DNA from: Cladocopium goreaui
Lineage: Eukaryota; Sar; Dinophyceae; Suessiales; Symbiodiniaceae
Assembly: GCA_947184155.2 (NCBI GenBank)
Contig: CAMXCT020003359.1
Coordinates: 1 to 64,000, forward strand
Reading direction: 5' to 3'
DNA length: 64,000 bases
Made by a program: the position numbers and the translations under genes. The notes under the pieces were generated by a model that saw only the letters and a list, made by a program, of their open reading frames with translations, was not told the DNA's origin and made no database searches. This document shows, piece by piece, positions 24,080 to 36,303 of the stretch (positions within the stretch are counted from its first letter, which is position 1; each line of letters begins with the position of its first letter).

Positions 24080-25701
24080 GCACACCGTGCGACACACCTG
24101 GAACATCATTTGCGACTGGTCCCAGACAGAGTTCCAGTCAGAGCACCTGAGGCCTTTGGTGCAACATACCACCGGCTTTGAGACCACACTGCAAGGGTTC
24201 CAGGATAAGAAGATGCTGCGGTCTCTGGAGGAATTCTTCAATGTTCAGGTGAAGCAGGTGCAGCGATCTTGGTCCAATGGGAGGCATTCCATAGCAGTGG
24301 ATGTGAACATCAGCAACCTTAGGCAAGCACACAGCTTAAGGGACAAGGTCCTGAGCGGAGATTTGGATCTAAAGGTCAATGATATTTTGTCCATAGACTG
24401 GCAAGTAGGAATTGATAAAAGCGCTTTCTTGACCTTCTATGAGAGATCCCTTCTGTCATTGACGGATCTGACAAAGCACCAGAACGAAGTCCTCCAAGAG
24501 CTCAGAGATGCAGGTACTCATGAGCAAGGTGTCATTCACCTGTCTGCAGCGGCTGGTGCCGGGAAGACCTTCATAGCGGTGAAGTGGGTCTTAGACCATC
24601 TCAGAATGTCCTCGGGAAAGGTGCTGTACATTGCACCCAACAAGGCCCTCGTGTTGCATTTCATTCGGTGGCTATTAGCCTTTGCACATGCAGACAGGGA
24701 CTCATCATCAAGATACTTCTCAAGTACGAGTGCCTGTCATCAATGGCAACCAGATCCTTTTCGAGTCAGCCACAGTTGAGCTGGAACCATGTCAAGTCAA
24801 AATACTTGACGAAGCGCATTGCATTTTTTGCGCGGACACGGACTCACTGATCCAAGACCGCTTGAAAAGCTACAGTGCGAGAAGCACAGTGCTACTGTCT
24901 GACCTGTCCCAAGGTTCGAGCACCACATTTTCAGTTGATCGACACTATCCCAACAGGCATGCAGTCAAACTCATAGAAGTCGTTCGAAGCACGCAGCGCA
25001 TTGTTGCAGGAGCATTGAATTTTCGACTTGGCGAATCACGTAATGAGAATGTTGACAGCTTGGGGACACATGGGCCACCGATCAAAACCTTTTTATTTGA
25101 AGTCCAGGCAGAACAAGACAAGATGGAAGAGTATGCCAAGCATACTATTGCAGCCATCAACTATGTTATTTACCACTTTCCAAGCATAAACCTGAACAAT
25201 AGAATTGCTCTGCTAGTGAAGGACAATGATGTCCTCGGATCCTTGAGTGGAAAACTCCGACGCCACCTTCAGCATAAGTTTGCCAAGCGATATTGCTTGG
25301 TGTCGTATGAGACATCCCTGAATTTATTACCTAGCCACTTGAGCATTGGAGCATCTGCACAAGGTGTGCAACAAGAGCAACAGATCATTTTGGACACTGT
25401 CAAGAATGCCAAAGGTTTGGAAAACCTCATCGTGATCTCAATTGGGCTTGATGCCCCCATTCAGGGTGGTTACGAAGATGGCGCTACAAGATCCTTACTA
25501 TACCAAGGCATCACAAGAGCACAGCTGGCTTCAATGATCGTAAATGAGTTTATGCCAGATGGCTGGCTGGCTTTCCTGGGCTGTTTGAGGCTCAGCAAGG
25601 ACACTTTCGATAAAAAGGCAGCCTTTGCTGAGACTGACAAAGGAGCAGCTGCTGCCATGCTCAAGGTGAAAGACAGTCGACGGGAGGTGCTTTGGACTTA
25701 A
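24080..25701 (+). CDS. SF1 helicase domain (Schlafen group 3 / DUF2075-like), last exon
   Basis: Predicted ATP-dependent nucleic-acid helicase or translocase of superfamily 1. Motifs in order: Walker A AAAGAGKTFIA (about 24550), Walker B LDEAHCIF (about 24808), motif III-like LLSDLSQGSS (about 24893), VVRSTQRIV, motif V-like DTVKNAKGLENLIVISIGLD (about 25390-25450) and motif VI-like LLYQGITRAQLA (about 25496). These resemble the SLFN-g3/DUF2075 helicases. The frame changes by one between about 24690 and 24725 (frame 3 to frame 1), between Walker A and Walker B, with no credible intron there; either the gene is broken or the assembly has an indel. The stop is TAA at 25699. Confidence 0.8.
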
Positions 25702-27231
25702 TCATCGGGAACTGCTGAGACTCAGCGGGACTCCCCAACAAGATCCAACAAGATTAGTTGAAAAGCATCACAACCATAACATCAATCTACTGAACGACTG
25801 TCGCAGCAGAGACAAGAGCATCCCCGGGCAGTGTGTGATCCTTGATGTGACCATACGGTCTTTCACATGGGTTGAAGTTTCAAAACCGCTTGGCTTCAAA
25901 CAAGACCAGATATAGATTATTTGACCATATTTGACCATGCCAATTGCAAAAGATTCGTTAAGACAGGGCACGGTGGTTTCTGGCATGATGGTTCACTGGC
26001 AAATGTCATCCACTCCAGTCGCAAAGCTTGCAAGGTTGCCGAGGCTGCCAAGACCTTAGAAGAGGCCTGTTGTCCGCACTTGTAGGATGTTCCATTTCAA
26101 CTGTTTGTCTTGTGGTCGCAAAAAATCTGGTGTCCTTAAGGATGCCTTCGATTGTTTGGCAAGATCCATAAAATTATCTACTTAAAAACCTAGAGCGGTG
26201 GGTGAGCTCCACAGAGCAATCAAACCAGATAAAGTAACTTGCCAGTGGCATTGCACAATGCACAACAGTGCTGCCACAATCACTGCATTTGAGAAGGCGT
26301 TGGCAACACCTTCTTCCTAGTTTGAGCGCATCTAGTTCTGCTCAGAGTTGCTGGATTTTGAATATCGAATTTGCCAAACAGCTGTGAAGGCCCCCGTTTT
26401 GCTAGACCTTGCAGCAAACTCCAACTGTTTCATCTCTTTCACTACAACGGGTATCGCGAAGTAATACATCACATGATTCATGTTTCATCATGCGTAGGCT
26501 CTGGGGGCAAATCCTTAACAGATTCAGCTTCTCAGTCGCTTATATGATATAAATTATCCGACAAGATAAAATGTTGATTTTGCTTTGCAATAGCAGTTCC
26601 TTGATTGAAGATCCTGGCTAAAGTGGCACAATGTCTGTTTGAACCTTGTGATTCAACAGTTTGCATTCCCGTGAGTGAAATTCGTTCTCCAGTGGTCGGA
26701 GTAGCTGGGCGAAAATCAACAAGTAGCACGTTGGCTCCTCCCTCCCCATCCACCTTTCGACAGGAACCTGCAGCAAACATCTCTGTGGCCCTGACCTTGG
26801 AAGATTAGAGTGGGTTGGTCCGAAAATTGGGGATGTGAGATGCCAAATTTTCTTTTGTAATGAGAAAATGCTGATCAATCATGGGATTTGGGATGCCTTT
26901 TTTCGCGGACCTGCCTAACAGTTGTGAGTTCCACAGCTGCGTGTCGCGATCTTGTCATTGCGGCTCAGGAACCAGAAATAGCCACACAGGCGAGGGGAAC
27001 ACGCTTTATTGAGCTGTAGCTTGTGCTTGTTTTTTTGGGCACATCTCAACTGTCAACGAGTAAAAACGTCAAGTGAATTTCTGGTTTTGTCCTCATCAGG
27101 TCACATGTTGTACCGCGCAGCGCCGTATTATGCCATGAGAGTCATGTCCAGAGTCAGCTTGAATCGTTTTGATCTATGTTTTGGTATGATTTGGTTCTTG
27201 AACAATGCTGCTCATGGGGGGATTGATGCAG
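25702..27231. other. Spacer after the helicase gene, possible small exons
   Basis: No firm gene. The open stretch 26620-26808 (+ strand; CDSTVCIPVSEIRSPVVGVA ... ALTLED, TAG) and a short piece near 27098-27140 (HMLYRAAPYYAMR) after a CATCAG acceptor are moderately protein-like. They could be upstream exons of the gene that ends at 27375. Confidence 0.35.
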
Positions 27232-27375
27232 GAGCCCGCAGTGGTTAAAGTGCTCCCAACTTCTGTGTGGGACACGGACGACAACACGATCAAAGCCAAG
27301 ATCACGACACTGAAATTTGATCCACGGTTCACTCAGGACGCGTCGCAGCGTCATCAGCATCATGCATTGCAATAG
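27232..27375 (+). CDS. Terminal exon of an unidentified gene
   Basis: After TGATGCAG the sequence opens in phase 0 as EPAVVKVLPTSVWDTDDNTI, then KAKITTLKFDPRFTQDASQ, and closes with TAG at 27373. Codon usage and residue composition are clearly coding and no alternative frame competes. No family is recognised. The poly-His/Gln end (RHQHHALQ) looks like an unstructured tail. Upstream exons are uncertain. Confidence 0.55.
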   Translation, partial: EPAVVKVLPTSVWDTDDNTIKAKITTLKFDPRFTQDASQRHQHHALQ

Positions 27376-27839
27376 CAGACGAAATCTTTATAAATCTTCA
27401 AAGTGTGCGTTACTTTGCCTTAAGTCTATGATAGGTCATTGCTTTAAAGTTCCCTGAAGCTTTTCTTGGCAACATCCATAAGTGTGTAAACCATGTCGAG
27501 AGCTGTGACACCAGGAAGATTCGGAAGATCCAGAACAAGTCGAAGCCGACGAAGCGGCAGCGGCGAAATGTCTGGGCCTCAGTCCTTACTGCCTAAAGAT
27601 AGAACTTGATGCTACCTTAGGCAGAAGATCTAGAAGTAAATTTGAAGTTGCACTTCAAGTTCCATAACATTGAACACCAGGAACTCCAAAGTTCAAGAAG
27701 TTCAGGTTTCTAACTGATTCAATCAAATTTCAATAGTAGCAGACTTAGCAGACTTGGACTTAGAGAAATCAGAAACATCAAGGGGAAAAAAAAGGAAAAA
27801 AAACATCGTCATTTCTGTTTCATTCCTCCGCGCGCCGAG

Positions 27840-28769
27840 ACGACCACATCGCCCACGCGGCGGCCGCCGGCGACCTCCCGGCCGTCCGGGGCCACCTTCG
27901 CCGCGACGGCGGCAGCCTCGACCGACTCCCCGGTGGCTGGTCAGCGCTGCACTGGGCAGCCAACAACGACCACCCGGCGGTCGTGGCGTTCCTCATGGCG
28001 AAGGGCGCCGCCGTGGACGTCCTGGACGGCCTCGACCGCGGGGAGCTCAGCGATCGCCGGTCACGGAGCCACGGAGCCGCGAGCGCCACTCCGCCGGTGC
28101 TGAGGTGCCACTCCGCTGCACATTGCAGCAGTCAACGGCCACGTGGAGTGCGCCCAGCAGCTGCTGGCAGCGAAGGCCTCGGTGGACATCAAGGACAGCG
28201 ACGGCTGGGGGCCTCAGCCGATGTCCCGTTTTTGAAGACCGTTTTTTTTCACCGGCAATCACAACAACAATCAATAACAGATATTGACAGATATAACAGA
28301 TACAACAGGTGCAGTTCAACAAATGTGGCATGTCTCAATGACTTATGATATATCTTTTAAGTTTTTAATTTTGTTTTCAACTTCAGCATGGGATTTCCCT
28401 GGATTTATCATCTCAGGTTCCCATCTTCAAAGTTGCCTTGAAATTCAAGAGCCGTGATTTTGGGGAGTGTGTATGTTGAAAAAAATTAGGGTTTAGAGAT
28501 GTTTTAGAGTTCATCCATGTCTTTGACATCCGTGTGAGCCAAATGAGAAAAATGAAACAGCGCTTTCCGCACATTGTTTCCACACGTCAAATTCTGCAGT
28601 CCGCACGGCAATCAATTGAAGTGATCTTGGAAAGGGCCACTTCGAATGTCAGCTGTGCTTCCCAGGCAGAACACCCTTGGATGTCGCGAGACAAAACGGC
28701 AATACGGAAGTGGTCAACCTGCTGATGGGCGCAGCCTCTTGGCTGCACGGGCGAGGCTCAATGCAGTGA
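27840..28769 (+). CDS. Ankyrin-repeat gene fragment, GC-rich (gene 4)
   Basis: Three exons: 27840-28037 (two repeats: DDHIAHAAAAGDLPAVRGHL ... GGWSALHWAANNDHPAVVAFL), 28105-28203 (one repeat: ATPLHIAAVNGHVECAQQLL ... VDIKDSDG) and 28666-28769 (RTPLDVARQNGNTEVVNLL ... LHGRGSMQ, TGA). The first two are separated by a 67-bp GC-AG mini-intron (28038-28104) that restores GLDRATPLH exactly; the second intron (28204-28665) is also GC-AG. Phase is 1 throughout. The first two exons are strikingly GC-rich compared with all surrounding DNA, while the third is ordinary and is the paralogue of 14763-14893. The start of the gene is not seen. Confidence 0.7.
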
Positions 28770-30760
28770 CCCAATGGCATAGTAGGTGGGAATATCCATG
28801 GGTGAAACATGGTGAAACTGCTGGCACCGCTGGGAATGAAAACATGAAAGGAGTAGGGATAGTGTGAGTCGGTACCAGGGATGTTTACGCATCCGTGTGG
28901 ACACATGACCCATAAGATCCATGAAGCCTAAACCCATTGCCAAATCATCACATGCCACCGGCCAACAGGCCAACAATTGAGCACAGGTGAACCACGAATT
29001 TGATTGAATCTGCAGAATTGATTCGGCGAGAACGCATCAGATTATCAGATTATGCACGGACAGAACAGAACAGGTATGTTTATTTTTTGCGTTTGACTTT
29101 CTTCAGCACTACATGGCCTAAAGGCCACCGATTGGCACGCACAGGAGTAGGCATTTGTTTGATGTTTCTTCTGTCCATATCGATTTTTGGGGTTGAATAA
29201 TTTTGAGCCCCAGATGTTGTTTGCACATTTGCTGCGCCCAAGGCATGAAATATAAGGCCTGGCACCGGGAATAGCTCTTCTGGTGTCTCATGTGCCAGTC
29301 AGTCTTTGCTGGTAATGTTAGTTAATAAAGAATTATAAAGAACTGGAGCGATCATCAAAACATTCACGGGAATGATAAACATGGCTAGGGCTAGCAAGCA
29401 GCTCCTACTTGCTTGTGAGGAGCTTTGTTTCATTGTTAATTAGCAAACGTGCGAAACTTGATGAACATTGCAAGCACCAAAACTTTGACTGCTGGGCTTA
29501 TAACAACATGCTGGGTATCTTTAAACATTAATCAGTTGTCCTTGGCAGCAAGATCTCTCCAATGCAGAACCCTATCCATATACAGTTATACATCTTTGTA
29601 AATTGTTTTGGTGCAAGAAATGTTAGACATGTCGGCGAGTGTCTGACAACATGAAGTTTGTGGGAAAACATCTCCGGTCACCTGCTTCGCCTCCCGTTTT
29701 CGCAGGTTTGGTATAGTGATTCCGGCATGCTTCAATTTCGGGCCAAAGTTGCCCTTTGAGCGCATCTTGTGAAACGATCAAAGATGTGCCGTTTAACGCC
29801 GTTGGGTTCACAGGATGTGGATTAAAATTTTGTCCCCGCAAAGTTGGGGCTTTCGATGGTTTAATTATATTTTATGAATTCAACGCGGAAACCAGAACCT
29901 AAAATGATGAACATGTGTGATTGCATGGGGTTTCTCTCTATCTCAGTTTGGGATCAGGATTGAGCTTAGCAAGTGGCTGGAATCTCTGCGGTGCAGCCAT
30001 TAGTTGTATGACATCACACCGCTCCTTCCTGTTTGTGGTGGATTGTTATGTTCAATTGTTCAATTCTCTTGTCTTTCAGTGTGATGACATGGTGAGCAAA
30101 TGTCGTGAAATGACTTCTAGGTCCAAACCATGATTTGAGGTGATGACTCAAGTAGCTTTGTTTCCAACGGAAGAACAATCCACTGCCCCCAAAGGTGGTA
30201 GATATTTTTCAGGTAGTCTTGGAATACAGCTTCCCCGACTGTTCGGCGATGGCCCCATGATCGCAGGCAAGACGTATCGGGTCTTGTTTTGATTCCTTTG
30301 CGTTGACTGTATTATGCTGCAGTCAAGTTTCACCTGGGATGAAATTGCCTTTGAACATGTGCAATGCGTAATCGATGACACTGGTTTCAGGTTCAAAGCA
30401 ACATCAGGGAGTGACACACACACCATGTTAAAGATGAACACTCGTGCCACCCATCAACGTTTCTTGATTGGGAAGCTACAGATATTCCTCAGTGCGTCGC
30501 GAGTTCATTTTAGTTGCTTACTACATCTTACTACTTTCAACTGTCAAGCAGCAATTTGAAAAGCACAGGGTTTGATTGGGTCGTTGGAAGAAGGGACCTC
30601 CAAGGCTTCAACATAGCATCCACCTCAAGCTTTTGTGGATTAGACATTTTACAGCTACAGTTTCACCATTCTGTGTGGATTCCCGTTGCTCAATGCGTGC
30701 ATACAATGGCCTTTGATACCATCGCAGGGTGTCACAGGTGTGCAAGGCCATCGTGAAGTA
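28410..30760 (+). repeat. Diverged duplicated block, copy 2 (paralogue of about 14430-17100)
   Basis: See copy 1 for the matching landmarks. In this copy the counterpart of the exon at 15356 is broken by stops (about 29225-29275), so part of the block is decaying. After 28769 no further convincing exon was found in it. Confidence 0.8.
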
Positions 30761-33700
30761 ATCTATCAATCTGGCAGGTAGCGACTTCCAAACAAATAAC
30801 ATGTCAACCTGCATGGGTCCTCTGAAACATAAGCTTGGACTTCGCGAATACTTTACAAGAGTACCATTTTATTCACGAAGAAGGGCCGTTTCTGCCCTGG
30901 CGCTCCAAACTTACTCTCGGAAGATGTTTGGGACCCAAAAACCAACTACTAGCGTCTCAGGCGGTGTTTGGAACTGCAGGGTCGGGTGAAACAAATTGAT
31001 CTACAACTAGTTGTACTAGTACTACTCTCTTTGGCAGATTTTTCTTCATTTCACACCATTTGCAAGTCAAGACCAGTTTTCCGGATAGCTACCCATGAAC
31101 ACCTAGGCACCTAGGCTTCACACATTGAGATACCTCCATTGCTGAGGTTTGAGCAAGCTGCCGTCAAAAGGGTGCCAAGATGCTGCTTGGTTCACACCAC
31201 CCCTCCTGGTCAGTGAGCAATGGAAGTAAGAATACCGATTATCAAACAATAGGGGTTATCAGCATTGTAAGCATCACTTAACTTATCATTGTGTATCTGC
31301 ATATCAGTTTAAACCGCTTTGACAAATATATCACTTGATATAACCAGATAAATGACGGTTTATTAACATGATAATGCTTGGAATGTGCTTCGTGTTTGCG
31401 GGGCCAGTTCTCCCAGTTCTCTAGATGTATGAATCGGGGGCTTCTTCAGCAGGGCTACTAATAAATTAAGATTTGCGGGCTGATTTCCAAGGATTGTCTC
31501 AATGATTTGGGGAGTGCTCCTGCCATTTCCCCCTCAATTGTATGTTTGAAAAGCAACTTCATATGTAGCCTCTGGTAGCATAGACAGCCATGGACAATCA
31601 CCGTGAATGGTACGGTAGGTAAACCGACAAACTAAATGGACCCTTTTCAATAGCCAGGTTACATTACCAGAGGGTAAATGACAGGGTTTTTCAACTTTTA
31701 TCAACAATCGTTATATCTACCAGAACCTTCGAAGGATTGAGTCCAAAGAAGAAGACAAATGGGTTCTGCAGGACACTGTGAAATCCGGTTTCAATGTCCT
31801 GAAAAAGCACATATAATATGCATTGATACACCATTTTGTAGTGTTGAAACTGCATGCCATATGATTGTGGATGATCTTGCTTCAGGATTTGCGGTTTGGA
31901 TTTCAGGTTCTTTCACTGCTCCGGCTGGATGATATCTTGGCCCTTGTTTTTCATAATAGACCATATTTTTTTTAAGACTAGGGTGGTACTTCCCCAATAG
32001 TCATAATCTGATACTTAATGGTACCCCCTCCAATTAAACAGCCTAAGGGTTTACTAATCCAGGGTTGACATTAATCCTTAATATCTGAATTTTAGCTTCA
32101 GATGTCATATTTTTCATATTCTGCTACGTTGTCATATTTTCCATTGAAAATAAGACGCATTCTCTGAATGGACGGGTTTTTACGAAAGAGGCATCCTTAG
32201 TGGCGCAAAATCATGATGCAGAAACGCACCAAGGAAATCCGCGTGGAGGATTTCTCGAGGTCCTGAGGCGGAAATTGTTTGGAAACTATGCATCCTGGAT
32301 AAAGTTTGAAGCCTGGAGCGCACCCGGGTCTGAAAATGCCAGCAAAATTGCCAATGGAGAATAGATTTGGGATATTCATGAATAGTCCATTTTCAGATAA
32401 ACCCACCTCTTTTCAAACTTCGCCAAAGCTCATCGAATCTGATCATCTGCCGCAGTAGCTTTCGAAGCTCCTTTGGAGAGGACCGGGTTGGGTTGGGCCT
32501 TCATCTGAGCATCCAAGATTGTGGAGATTTCATCAGTTTGGGATTGCCAAGTTCAGATTTTCTTGATGTTACTTGGGGTGCAGTTGGGATTATATTTTGT
32601 GGCTACAACTATGACAATAATTCCTATACGTTGGGAAATATGCAGGATGTTAGTTCAACGATGTTTCCCCGATAATTCCCTGGTCTCCATCTTTTCTATC
32701 TGTTTGGGGCTTGCTGTACCACATCTTGGACAAAGCCACATATCATCCCATATCCTTTTCCGTTCATTGATCGTGATTAAAATTACAATGGCCTCACCAT
32801 GACGTCATGATGTTGGTTGAGGGACATTTGGCTTTTGAGGGACATTTGGCTGCCGGCATTGATAGATGTTATTAGGTTTCTTCATGTTTCATGTTAACTA
32901 GTTGGGTGATGTCAATTCTGGAAAAAATATTAGACATGATATCACCCAACTCTCCAACTATCCCAGGATATCCCAGGTGTCTGGGCATGACGGGTCAGAT
33001 CATGAGTCGCCAGGATCGCCAGTTTGGCGTCAGTGGATCATGGCTCGGGTTTGGCGTCAGAGGCGCACGGCACTCGTCCTTCGGGACTGAGGACTGGAAG
33101 TTTAAGCAAAAATTCTCATCTATCAAATCATCCCATCAAATCATCTATCACATTGCTCAAAAGTAATTGTCATAGTTAAACATAGTTCCTGATCCTTATT
33201 GGTTCTGGAAGTTCATTTGCGCCACTGACTTTGGAGAGTGATGGTCAAAGCACTTTTGATTCCACGCAGGCATTGCAAAAAGCAAAGGAAAAGGGCCTGA
33301 GCACTCAGTTGATGGACAGCTTTGATGAAGAATGGCAGATGGCAGATGCAACCGGAAAAGGGTCTGTTTGTGATACGGCGATAATCTCCCAATCTGTTTT
33401 AGATGGCACCAATCCGTGTATCAAAAACCACTAGGCATATCTAGGCATCCTTAAATTCCTTGGTACCCCCATCAAGAGCCCAGGCGTGAGAAGGACTTGG
33501 ACTTGGAGCCTGGGCAGGTGGCTCAGTTTGGAAAGAGTCAAAAACGGAGAGATGGGTGGAGGCACTTCATGGCGTGCCATTTGCAGCCATACCGATACCT
33601 GAAGATTCTGGTGCATGCAAGATGTCATCAATGATGATGATTGGTAGCTGCATCATTCTGAAACTCCAAAATTGCCAAGTGCTTTACAACCTTAATGCGT

Positions 33701-36303
33701 GTTGCTGTTTTATGCACTCGCAGATTGTCCGTTCAACCGTTCAACAATTACATTTTTCCAGATTTTCTGCATTCGCATGACCATCAGCACCCTGACAGAC
33801 TGCAGGTCTTCCAAGAAGAAGTTCCACGAGCGAAGGGGCGGCAGCAGTTGCGAGAAGCCCAAAATAACGATGCCAGTCGGGGCCTTAGACAGGGTGGCTA
33901 TGCGGGGGGCAAGATTCAAAATCCACCGAACCCACTAATTCAAGTACTTCATCCATCCGTGGCGAAATAATCCCAATGCACTGCAATTTTTCAGCTTGAA
34001 GCCCCAAAAAACATCAAACAACCATCCAACAATGGGGATTCAATAGGACTGCCCCCTTAGAAATGAGTAAATCATCCCGTCTCCTACAACTAAATAACCC
34101 CCCAATTCTGATATCCCAAGGCTCTTGCGTTGGAACCTCCCAACAATCCTCTTGAATCAGGTGCCCTGCGTGACGCCGTGACGCCGTGACGCCGCGGCCA
34201 AGAGCCAGCTCCCCGAGGAGATGCAGCCCGACAGCGATGCGGTGGATTTTGACCCAGCCTAGCATGGCCAGGGCCATCCCTTATGGAAGATCTTCATTGA
34301 CCACAGAGATATGGCCATCTCTTCATTGATCATGTTCATAATCTTCTTTATTTTGGGGGTAGCTATGGGTAGCTAATTTTCAGACAGCCACAGAGATATA
34401 CATTTTTTTCAAACCATAGGTCTGGGTGAGACCCGCTGGCACCACTATATACATCTATAATCATCTATACACTAGTACCATCTAGTACCTAATTTACTGG
34501 GGATTATGAGAAGCCATGGCGAATAGGGAAACTGCTTTCAAGCAGAAAAGGAGATGGCGAATAGGGGTAATTTTGTTGAAGTGGATCCATTCAAATGGCC
34601 ATCACATAGGGAACATGAACAAATAAGCCATTGGAATTGTTTTTCCCCGGATTGTTTCAGACTTTCCAAAGTCTTTAACCCTGGTTGAAGCAAGAACAAT
34701 TGGGATGTAAACCTTCAAACTTGGGGTTTTGCCGCCAAACTTAGGAGGATTTCACATGATTTAGGCGTGGGAATCTGGTGATTTAACACGATTTAAGCCA
34801 GAAACATGAGGATTGAGCCATGAAAATCGGAGGTTGTGCATGATTTAAGCATCAAAGATCGATTGAACTCACGATTGAACCATGATATAAAGATAATTTC
34901 AGAATGACACATTGAGATTATTCTATGGACATAATTGTACATGGAAAATTGAGTGGCCAAAAAAAAATCAATGTATGGTGATGTATGGTCATTTTCGTTG
35001 TGGCAATGATCATGAACCAGTGGATGGAATGGATATCCGATTCTTGGAATATTGCGATGTTCGACAAAAAAACTCAGGGGTGAGGATGCGCTATAGATGT
35101 AGCTCCGAAATCCGGACTTGCGAATGGAGCATACCAGGCTACCTTGATACCTGCAATATTATATAAATAGTTGTTGATAATCATCTGGCCATCCATGCCA
35201 TCGGCCCAGATTTACTGAAGGTGATATTGTGATATTGCTATACATATATATATATATATATATCTGTGTGTGTCATTGTAGTATGTTTAATGTGTGTTCC
35301 ATGTGGTAATTCTCTGAAAATTCTCGGAAATATCTACGTGGCAGTGCCAGTTGAGGAGCCCGTGTGCGTTTTTCGGTGGGGATCGTTGCTGCTCACGTTC
35401 GTTTTTTCGAGGCATGGTATGTCAGACGGTCAGACGTTTTTTTGTGCAAAACACTGAGCCTTGGAAAATCATCTGGCCAGGTTCATTGGTATCATTGGTG
35501 ACCGTTCGCAATGCCGTGGCCAGGTCATTGTTGCCAGTGGTTTGATCGCACTGGGTGCCTTCACTCCAGACTTCCGCGAGAGCGCTGTGAAGCCTGCCTC
35601 TCAGCCTCTCAGACCATGACAAACTTATGGCATTGCCATTGAATCCCAAAAGGAAGGAAAAGACATGAAAATATCATTTTGACTTGATGTTCTTTGCCAT
35701 TTCCAGCGACATCAGTGTTTTTTACAAAGAATTACTGTATCATTGAATTTTTGAGAGAACAGCACCACCACCATCATCATCATCACATGTTTTGATTCAC
35801 CACCATTTGTTTTATCACCTCCTAGAGGATTATCCCACTAGTATAAAAGGTAAGCAAAGCATATTCATATCTGAACTTCACAAAACATTTTTTTCTATGA
35901 AGATCTCCAAAAATGGGGATCTCCAAGTCACCATAGGTCCCTCTGACAAAGCGGAAACCTCGAGTTTGAACATGTAGAGATCATCCCACTTAGTACCACT
36001 GCTCAACATGTATATTCAATGCATAATCATAACTTAACTTTATAACACAGTTATATATGGAAGTTTTCTAAAATTGGGGGGAGGTACCCCCAGTCATCAT
36101 CCATTTGATTTTCAGATTTTCCATGAAATCAACCATCCATCCAGCTATTGGGGTACCTCCATGACTTTGGACCCCCCAAATCATCCATGTTGGTCCTGTT
36201 TAACCCAGGGTTCCCCCAATCATCATCCATTTTATGTTCGGATTTTCCATTGTAAACCATCCAGCTATTGGAGTAACCCCCATAGAAAACTAAGTTCGGA
36301 TTA
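30761..36303. other. Long non-coding stretch with faint dynein relics
   Basis: Mostly ordinary AT-rich intron-like sequence. Two short pieces may be upstream dynein exons in the expected order: 33048-33100 (ARVWRQRRTALVL, cf. the AAA4 pattern RV-LRQPRG-ALLVG, which leads into a P-loop in real dyneins) and about 34185-34255 (AAKSQLPEEMQPDSDAVDFD, loosely like the first stalk helix). An 8-bp TGACGCCG tandem triplet precedes the latter (about 34170-34194). The short ORFs around 33231-33434 and 33695-33970 are not recognised. Confidence 0.35.
35237..35275 (+). repeat. AT/TG dinucleotide microsatellite
   Basis: A run of TATA dinucleotides is followed by TGTGTGTG. A short ACC/ATC trinucleotide run lies nearby at about 35761-35788. 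Confidence 0.9.
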
